Positions 1 through 6,900 of a DNA stretch of 16,967 bases are shown piece by piece. The stretch covers positions 1 through 16,967 of the forward strand of contig WFXT01000137.1 in NCBI GenBank assembly GCA_015490475.1, written 5' to 3'. Under the pieces are notes generated by a model that saw nothing but the letters and a program-made list of their open reading frames with translations, ran no database searches and was not told the origin of the DNA. Position 1 is the first letter of the stretch. Every line of letters begins with the position of its first letter. Position numbers and translations under genes: made by a program. This stretch comes from Bacteroidota bacterium (GTDB lineage Bacteria > Bacteroidota > Bacteroidia > JAADEI01).

Positions 1-442
1 CTGGAGTGAGCGGGGATGCTATACGGTTGATAAATGGGACTGCGAGTGGACAGGTGTTGAAGTGGGATGGCAGTCAATGGGTGTTGGCAAATGACAGTGT
101 AGGTGGAGGAGACAATTGGGGCAGTCAGGTAGCCCAGACCAGTGGCCCAGTGGTAGGGGATGGTACGAGTGGAAGTCCTATAACGTTTCAGAGTGGCACG
201 GGTGCGGGCCAGGTATGGAAGTGGGATGGTACGAAATGGGTATTAGCGAATGATAGTGTAGGGGACAACTGGGGCGGTCAGGTTGCGGTGACGAGCGGAG
301 CTGTGACTGGCACTGGAGTGAGCGGGGATGCTATACGGTTGATAAATGGGACGTCAAGTGGACAGGTGTTGAAGTGGGATGGCAGTCAATGGGTGTTGGC
401 AAATGACAGTGTAGGTGGAGGCGACAATTGGGGCAGTCAGGT
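1..442 (+). repeat. Near-identical direct DNA repeat (1-130 and 313-442) within KWDG modules
   Basis: Bases 1-130 and 313-442 align without gaps at an offset of 312 nt with four mismatches (three in the ACTGCGAG/ACGTCAAG stretch, one at GGA/GGC). The unit encodes SGDAIRLINGT...KWDGSQWVLANDSVGGG. A more diverged unit of the same type lies between them (about 131-312). The offset is a multiple of three, so gain or loss of a unit keeps the frame. Confidence 0.9.
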
Positions 443-3400
443 GGCAATAACCGATGGATGGACAATAGATGGGGACGGTACTACTGGTAATGTTATAGGT
501 TTTAAGGTGGATCCTACGTGGGGTCCATATGTGATATGGATGTGGGACTCTGCAAATATACAATGGCAGTCTGTACCGTTTAAGGTGGACTCACCACTAA
601 GTCACGATTTGTTAAGTGGAACACCGCTACACATAGTTTCTCCTGGAGGGACGAATACAGTGTGGAAGTGGGATGGAAGTAAATGGGTCCCCCATACGCT
701 TCCCGGCGCGAATGACCACATAGAGAACAGGACCAGGGATTTAAATTTTGCTACTGGACAGAATGCGGGGATAGACATAACGGGTAAAAGTGAATTTGGA
801 GATGAGGTAAGTATGTATTATCTGGACATAGGTGGTAATATAGGGGGTGTATCGTTACGAATTAGCCAGGGGGTTGTTTTGAGTGGATATTCAGCAACTT
901 CTTCAACAGGTGCATTATTGTATACCGATGGCAGCGGCATAGTGAGGAAACTGGAAAGTCCCAACGATTCTACAAAGGTGCTAAGGGGAGATATGACATG
1001 GGGGACTATAAGCGGTGGTGGAGGTTCAGACCATGACTGGTATAAAGCAGGTACAACGTCAGCTCCAACAAGTATAAACGATAATAAGTATACGCAGGGA
1101 AAAGTGGGCATAGGCACTAATAACCCCAGTTATCGCTTGCATCTTGCAAATGATGGGATGATATATGCCGAAGGAACATCTGGCTCTGGAGATACAGTAC
1201 CGCAGGGAGCCAAGACAGCGTTTATTTGGAATCCTAATAAAGCAGCCATACGAGCAGGCGAGGTTTTAAATGCTCAATGGGACAATGACAGTATAGGGCT
1301 TTATTCTGTTGCATTTGGGTATAACAATGTAGCACGTAATAGATCTGCAGTCATTAGTGGAGGGGAATACAATACCGTAACAGGACAATTTTCTACAGTA
1401 TGTGGAGGAGCCAATAACAAAGTGACAGGCTATCATTCTGTAATAGGAGGAGGAAAAAATAATAGCATTAGCACAGCAACGGCAGTGATAGGAGGAGGAG
1501 ACTTAAATACTGTTGGGGGACTTAGTGCCACTATAGCAGGTGGAGAAGGAAACAAAGTCAATGGTCATTATGCAGCTATAGGAGGCGGTTATTATAGTGT
1601 AGCAAGTGGACAATACAGTGCCATTGCTGGAGGTCGTGAAGATACAGCAACAGGCGAATATAGTGCCATTGGGGGTGGATATGGAAACAAAGCTACTGAT
1701 ACCGCATCTACCGTAAGTGGTGGTAGGTTCAATGTAGCAAAAGGTATATATAGCACTGTAGGAGGTGGTTATAGGAATAGTGCCATTGGATGGTATGCTA
1801 CCGTAGGAGGCGGCTATAGCAATGTTAGTAGAGACACTGCATCTGTTGTTGCTGGAGGAATGAATAACAAAGCCCAAAAACAGTATTCTGTCATAGGAGG
1901 GGGCAGGAATCATGTAGTCAGTGGGGCATTTGGCACCGTTTGTGGAGGGGATTCTAACGTAGCCAGTGGATTGATTGCAGTAATTGGTGGGGGACGATAT
2001 AACACAGCAAGTGGAGCATATGCTACGATTAGTGGGGGGGATGCTAATTATGCAAGTGGAACATATAGTACTATCGGAGGTGGAACGGAGAACAAGGCAA
2101 GTGCCAACTATAGCACGGTTGCTGGAGGAGGATTAAATATTAGTAGTGGATGGGGAAGTGCTGTAGGTGGCGGATATTATGATACTGCCAGTGCATGGGG
2201 AAGCACAGTTGGTGGAGGATATGGAAATTCAGCAACGGGATACTCAACTACTATAGGGGGTGGCTATCAAAATAGAGCTAAAGACACATCCGCTGTAGTA
2301 AGTGGTGGTAAAAAGAATAAAGCGACTGCTAAATTTAGTACTATTGGAGGAGGACTTACTAATTTGGCGAGTCAGATAGGAGCAACAGTCAGTGGCGGTA
2401 TAGAAAATAATGCAGCAGGACAGTATGCCTTCATAGGAGGAGGCACTAAAAACTCAGCTACTGGATTGTATGCTACTGTTAGTGGTGGGGAAGGAGATAC
2501 AGCCAGTGGGTACTATACTACAATAGGAGGCGGAAGATATAATAGCGCTACGAGTGATTATGCTACTGTTAGTGGCGGTTGGTATAATACTGCCAGTGGA
2601 TTGTATTCTACTGTTTGTGGGGGTGATCATGACACAGCCAGTGGTAATTATGCCGTTGTTTCTGGAGGGACATACAACATAGCTGCCGGCAATTATTCTG
2701 TAGTGGGTGGTGGTTATGTTAATAGAACAGAAGGAAGGTATTCTTCTATATTAGGAGGTAAAAGGAATTATATCTCTGCGTCAGACACAATTAATGACGC
2801 ACGGGGTTCTGTAATTCTAGGAGGCGAAAAAAATAAAATTATAAATGGATATTACTCTGTTGTAATGGGCAAAATGATGCAAACTTCAGGCTCCAGAACC
2901 TTCATCTTCGGATATAGTGACACATTACCAACATCTCCTATTACTACAGATAATGCTTTTTTAATAGGACCATATGGAGATTCCATACTTGTGGGAATTG
3001 GATGTAAGCTTCCGGATGCTCGGTTATGTATTAAAAATTTGGGAGTTAAAAATGGTGTAAATATTATAACAATGAGTGCAGAAGATGATAATATAGCAGA
3101 TTTTGCCTTTAGAGGAAACTTTGACGCTTCCGGCCAAGCCTTTACCAATATAACTATTGAAAGTGAAGTGCAATCGTCATTTGGGCCTATTATGACGTGG
3201 AGAGCAGACGGAAAAGTGGGTATTGGAGTACAGAGCCCAACTAACATGCTAACGGTTGCCCTGAATTCATCTCCAGACCCAATAGCAGATGCCTGGACCA
3301 CCTATTCTACACCGGAAACAAAGATAGTCCTTGGGACGCTTAAAGACACAACACTGTTTAGGTATTTACAACAATTCAAAGTTTTACCAATCTATGCATG

Positions 3401-3782
3401 GAAGCGAAGTGAAAACGAACCTGTTCGTTTAAGCGTGATGGCACAGGAGGGCACTCCGACCGAAGTGATGGCATATGATGCCAATGGCAACATACAAGGG
3501 ATTGACCTACAGGGATACATAGGCTTTTTGCATGTGGTGGTGAGGGCACAACAGGAGTTGATAGATAGTCAGCAGAAGGAGATTGTAAAGTATGGAGAAA
3601 GGTTGGCTTCTTTAGAGAAGAAGTTGAAAAGTCAAGAAGAACAAGTTGCTATATTGAAACAACAAAGTGAGCAAATTAAAGCACTGCAGGAAGAAAATAA
3701 AATGCTTCGGGAAAGGCTTCAACAAATAGAAGCTATAATAGGGCAGTTTCATACAGATCGCGAAACACAAAAATCAAAATGA
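1..3782 (+). CDS. Giant YadA-head-like repeat fibre protein with diverged S74 chaperone domain (5' partial)
   Basis: The reading frame is open to the left edge (first full codon at 3), and the GTG at 6 lies inside a repeat whose other copy (318) is clearly internal, so the true start is outside the window. In order: KWDG-type repeats (to about 690), a VDSPLSHDLL...HIENR block (586-730), an LRGD-MTW linker (about 979), a HDWYKAG...VGIG block (1030-1130), a KAAIRAGEV adaptor (about 1240), about 34 YadA-head-like 15-residue repeats (1302-2900), VGIG shoulder motifs (about 2990 and 3219), a diverged S74-like chaperone domain (about 3290-3550) and a C-terminal coiled coil with the KALQEENK heptads. 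Proteins of this architecture form trimeric beta-prism or beta-helix fibres; an extracellular adhesive or structural role is inferred. It has no beta-barrel anchor and no T9SS signal. Ile ATA and Gly GGG codons are much commoner than in the matching parts of the downstream paralogue. The family call is firm, the function is not. Confidence 0.85.
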   Translation, partial: GVSGDAIRLINGTASGQVLKWDGSQWVLANDSVGGGDNWGSQVAQTSGPVVGDGTSGSPITFQSGTGAGQVWKWDGTKWVLANDSVGDNWGGQVAVTSGAVTGTGVSGDAIRLINGTSSGQVLKWDGSQWVLANDSVGGGDNWGSQVAITDGWTIDGDGTTGNVIGFKVDPTWGPYVIWMWDSANIQWQSVPFKVDSPLSHDLLSGTPLHIVSPGGTNTVWKWDGSKWVPHTLPGANDHIENRTRDLNFATGQNAGIDITGKSEFGDEVSMYYLDIGGNIGGVSLRISQGVVLSGYSATSSTGALLYTDGSGIVRKLESPNDSTKVLRGDMTWGTISGGGGSDHDWYKAGTTSAPTSINDNKYTQGKVGIGTNNPSYRLHLANDGMIYAEGTSGSGDTVPQGAKTAFIWNPNKAAIRAGEVLNAQWDNDSIGLYSVAFGYNNVARNRSAVISGGEYNTVTGQFSTVCGGANNKVTGYHSVIGGGKNNSISTATAVIGGGDLNTVGGLSATIAGGEGNKVNGHYAAIGGGYYSVASGQYSAIAGGREDTATGEYSAIGGGYGNKATDTASTVSGGRFNVAKGIYSTVGGGYRNSAIGWYATVGGGYSNVSRDTASVVAGGMNNKAQKQYSVIGGGRNHVVSGAFGTVCGGDSNVASGLIAVIGGGRYNTASGAYATISGGDANYASGTYSTIGGGTENKASANYSTVAGGGLNISSGWGSAVGGGYYDTASAWGSTVGGGYGNSATGYSTTIGGGYQNRAKDTSAVVSGGKKNKATAKFSTIGGGLTNLASQIGATVSGGIENNAAGQYAFIGGGTKNSATGLYATVSGGEGDTASGYYTTIGGGRYNSATSDYATVSGGWYNTASGLYSTVCGGDHDTASGNYAVVSGGTYNIAAGNYSVVGGGYVNRTEGRYSSILGGKRNYISASDTINDARGSVILGGEKNKIINGYYSVVMGKMMQTSGSRTFIFGYSDTLPTSPITTDNAFLIGPYGDSILVGIGCKLPDARLCIKNLGVKNGVNIITMSAEDDNIADFAFRGNFDASGQAFTNITIESEVQSSFGPIMTWRADGKVGIGVQSPTNMLTVALNSSPDPIADAWTTYSTPETKIVLGTLKDTTLFRYLQQFKVLPIYAWKRSENEPVRLSVMAQEGTPTEVMAYDANGNIQGIDLQGYIGFLHVVVRAQQELIDSQQKEIVKYGERLASLEKKLKSQEEQVAILKQQSEQIKALQEENKMLRERLQQIEAIIGQFHTDRETQKSK
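1302..2900 (+). repeat. Array of about 34 YadA-head-like 15-residue repeats
   Basis: Read from YSVAFG onward, the protein is a run of 15-residue (45 nt) units of the form [YS]-[SA]-[TAV]-[VI]-x-GG-x2-N-x-A-x-G-x. A few units depart from 15 residues, and an 8-residue insertion (DTINDARG) sits near the end. The period resembles the YadA head / Hep_Hag left-handed beta-roll repeats of trimeric adhesins. The residue before GG is Gly in about half the units and Ser, Ala or Cys in most others, often in alternation. The units differ at the DNA level, so this is an old array. Confidence 0.85.
3306..3323 (+). other. Candidate Ser/Lys autocleavage site of a diverged S74-like domain
   Basis: The protein reads AWTTYS-TPETK here, where the downstream paralogue has NWTNYS-DRRIK. 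Ser (3306-3308) and Lys (3321-3323) keep the same five-residue spacing as in the paralogue (8851 and 8866). In phage S74 chaperone domains a Ser-Lys pair of this kind cuts the chain just before the Ser. The rest of the domain (MAQE, then IGFLHVVVRAQQELI) only loosely follows the family, so activity is inferred. Confidence 0.45.
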
Positions 3783-3862
3783 TACAATAGAAAATCTTGT
3801 AACAATGCGAAGTTCAGAGGTCCTAAGAGCAATATTGTTTTTAAGATTCACACCCAAATTGG

Positions 3863-3895
3863 TTTGTTTTTCGGGTAACTGTTCCGATACCTTTG
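3863..3895 (+). promoter_or_regulatory. Putative Bacteroidota sigma-A promoter before the second fibre gene
   Basis: TTTG (3863-3866), a 21-nt spacer, then TACCTTTG (3888-3895) match the Bacteroidota consensus of -33 TTG and -7 TAnnTTTG. It is in the 133-nt gap between the two fibre genes and would start RNA about 15 nt before the ATG at 3916. It would allow the second fibre to be expressed independently of the first. Confidence 0.5.
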
Positions 3896-3915
3896 AAACC
3901 AGAAAATGAAGTGCC

Positions 3916-6900
3916 ATGTGGAGAAAAGTTTTTACAGGGCTCACATTGTTGATTTCACTGATTTTGTTTAGTGTCACTTATGCTCAGCGAACGGGTATTG
4001 GTACGTCCACACCTGCGGCTCGTTTTCATATTTACACCCCTGCCAGTTGGCTGGATTCTATATTTATGATCAGTCACGGTAGTGCCGTTTTGTTGAATAT
4101 TACTTCTTCGGGCAGAGTTGGAATAGGTACGGCAACTCCTGGGGCGACCTTCCATGTGGTAGGGAGTGCACGGATTAGTTCTTTATCGTCGGGTGGAAGT
4201 TTGCCGGCACTTGTTATATCCGATAATCAGGGCAATTTGTCCATTCTGGCATTTCCCAATGATACGAGTAAATTCCTACGAGGTGATGGCACATGGCAGA
4301 GTGCACCGGGAGATAACTGGGGCACGCAAACCGCGGTAACCAGCGGAGCAGTTACAGGAACGGGTGTTTCAGGCGACGCCATTCGCTTGATTAATGGTAC
4401 GGCAGCAGGGCAAATACTTAAATGGGATGGTACTCAATGGATTCTTGCTAATGATAGTATTTCCGAAGACCATGATTGGTATAAGGCGGGCACTACTCAA
4501 CAGCCTTCGTCCATCACTGATAATGTTTATACGCAGGGGGACGTGGGTATCAATACCAATACTCCACAATATACTTTGCATATTACAGGAGATGGAATGA
4601 TTTATGCAGTTGGTACAACAGGTTCTGGAGATACTATTCCAGCAGGTGCTAAGACGGCATTTATCTGGAACCCAAATAAAGCGGCAATTCGTGCAGGAGA
4701 AGTTTCGGGGTCCCAATGGAATAATGCCAATGTGGGAACTTACTCTGCTGCATTTGGACAAAACAACATAGCCAGTGGTAATGGCTCATTCGTGGGCGGT
4801 GGTGGTGATAATGTCGCATCTGGTTTGGGAGCAGGAATAGGGGCTGGTTTGCAGGACACTGCAAGTGGTCCCATGTCTTTCATAGGTGGTGGTATGAGAA
4901 ACATAGCCACGAAGCCATTTGCCTTTGTGGGAGGGGGTGTCGGTAACAAAGCCATAGATTCCGGGGCTGTAGTTGCAGGTGGACAGGGCAACGTGAGTGG
5001 AAAATACTCATTTGTAGGTAGTGGCGGCGTCAACGTTGCCAGTGGTGTTTCATCTGCTGTGGTTGGAGGAATTAATAATACTGCTACGGATACTGGTGCT
5101 GGGGTGCTTGCAGGCACGGCAAACAGAGCACTGGCACCTTTCGCTGTAGTGGGGGGCGGACAGGCAGACTCTGCCAGTGGGCACTCTTCTTTCGTAGGCG
5201 GTGGAGCCAGTAATACAGCCAGTGGACCAGCATCGGTAGTAGCCGGAGGCATATCTAATAAAGCAAAGGCGCATTCGTCCTTCATCGGAGGAGGTATGTT
5301 GAATCAGGTGAGTGACACGGCAGGAGCCATAGTTGGTGGAGCACAAAACAAAGCCGGCAAATATTCCTTTGTGGGTGGGGGCAGACAAAATTCTGTGTTT
5401 AGCAATTTTTCTGTGATTCCTGGTGGTGCCAATAATTCTACTGAGGGAGACTACTCTTTTGTCGGGGGCAGAGGAATGCGTAATGGCGGCCTGGGAACTT
5501 TCGTGTGGGGCTATGATTCCACTGCTTCCGTGTATGTAAACAATAATTATGTATTTGTTGTAGGTCCCGGGGGCAAGAAATATAAGCTGGGAATTAATGT
5601 GGCATCTCCTGCACAAACCCTGCATGTGGGTGGAACGATGCGACTGGACAGGTTCGTAGCGCCAGGCTCAGCAACGCGAACCTCTTCCGATTCTCTGATG
5701 GTGCGCCTGTCCAACGGTGATGTGATAGGTATTGGTTTTACGGGTAGTTCCAGTGATGTGTTGCGTGGCGATGGCACATGGGGACCTTCATCTGGTGGAA
5801 CTATTAAGCCGGATAGCTTCACAATAGTAGGAACGGGAACAACTACTGACCCTGTTAGATTCATGCCTTTCCCTTCCTATGCCGCGCATAATGGTATCTG
5901 GATGTGGGATTCTACGATTTCACAATGGGTAAGGGCTTATCTAATTGTGGATTCACCGCTTGCTCATGATTTGATTATGGGTACCGGCATTCATTTGATC
6001 CCTACTTCTGCACCCAATGGTGTCTGGATGTGGGATGGTAATAAGTGGGTGGAGAAAACCCTGCCCGCTTCTTTCAATCATATAGAAAACAGAGCCATTG
6101 ACCTGAATCTTACCACTGGACAAAATGCCAATCTGGACATCACAGGACAGGCAGAGTTCGGTAGCGAAGTGTATATGTATTACCTGAGCATTGATTCGTC
6201 TGTTGGTGGAATTTCATTGGTAGTGAAAGATGGCGTCATGTTGAAAGGCTATGGCGCCACGTCCACGACTGGAGCCCTTCTTTATACAGATGGCAGTGGT
6301 ATTGTCCGAAAACTGGAAAGCCCCAATGACGCAACTTTATATTTACGTGGTGATTTAACGTGGGGTAACATAACTACTTCCGGAACCACCTTCTGGTCCG
6401 ACCGCGGTCCCTTCATTTATCCAAACACTGTTACTTCAACAGACACCGTCTCTATCACAGACGCCGGTTGGGTGGGTATTGGTACACCAAGTCCCACAGC
6501 ACCCTTAACTGTTAAGGGACACATCCATCAAATCGGCACTGGACAGAGCATCTTTATAGGCGTGGGGGCAGGAGACCAGGACGACCTCAACAATCGCAAT
6601 AATGTCGCCATTGGAGAAAATGCCCTGACTAACAACACCACGGGACGGTTCAATATCGCTATTGGAACCAGTGCACTGGAAAACCTGCTTGATACAAGCT
6701 TCAATGTTGCCATTGGTTATGAAGCCTTATTCAACTTAGATAAGGGTACTGCCAACACAGGAATTGGATATAGAACAATGTTAAATAATACAGGTGGTTC
6801 TTACAATGTGGCAATGGGCTATCAAAGTCTTGCCGGTCCCGACACACCACTCAGAACAGTGGCTATCGGCGCTTATGCCATGGCAAATGCCAGAAAAACA

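Noticed and set aside
6..8. GTG as the start codon of the first fibre gene
   Set aside because: The frame continues upstream (GGA at 3-5), and the same GTG in the repeat copy at 318 is internal, so the gene is simply cut by the window edge.
1302..5520. YadA-type trimeric autotransporter (type V secretion)
   Set aside because: The head repeats are YadA-like, but neither protein ends in the short beta-barrel anchor; both end in an S74 domain plus coiled coil.
4285..6360. RGD integrin-binding motifs
   Set aside because: The RGD triplets all occur in the LRGD-x-TW linker that is common in tail-fibre-like proteins, so the match is best explained by that structural linker and not by host-cell binding.
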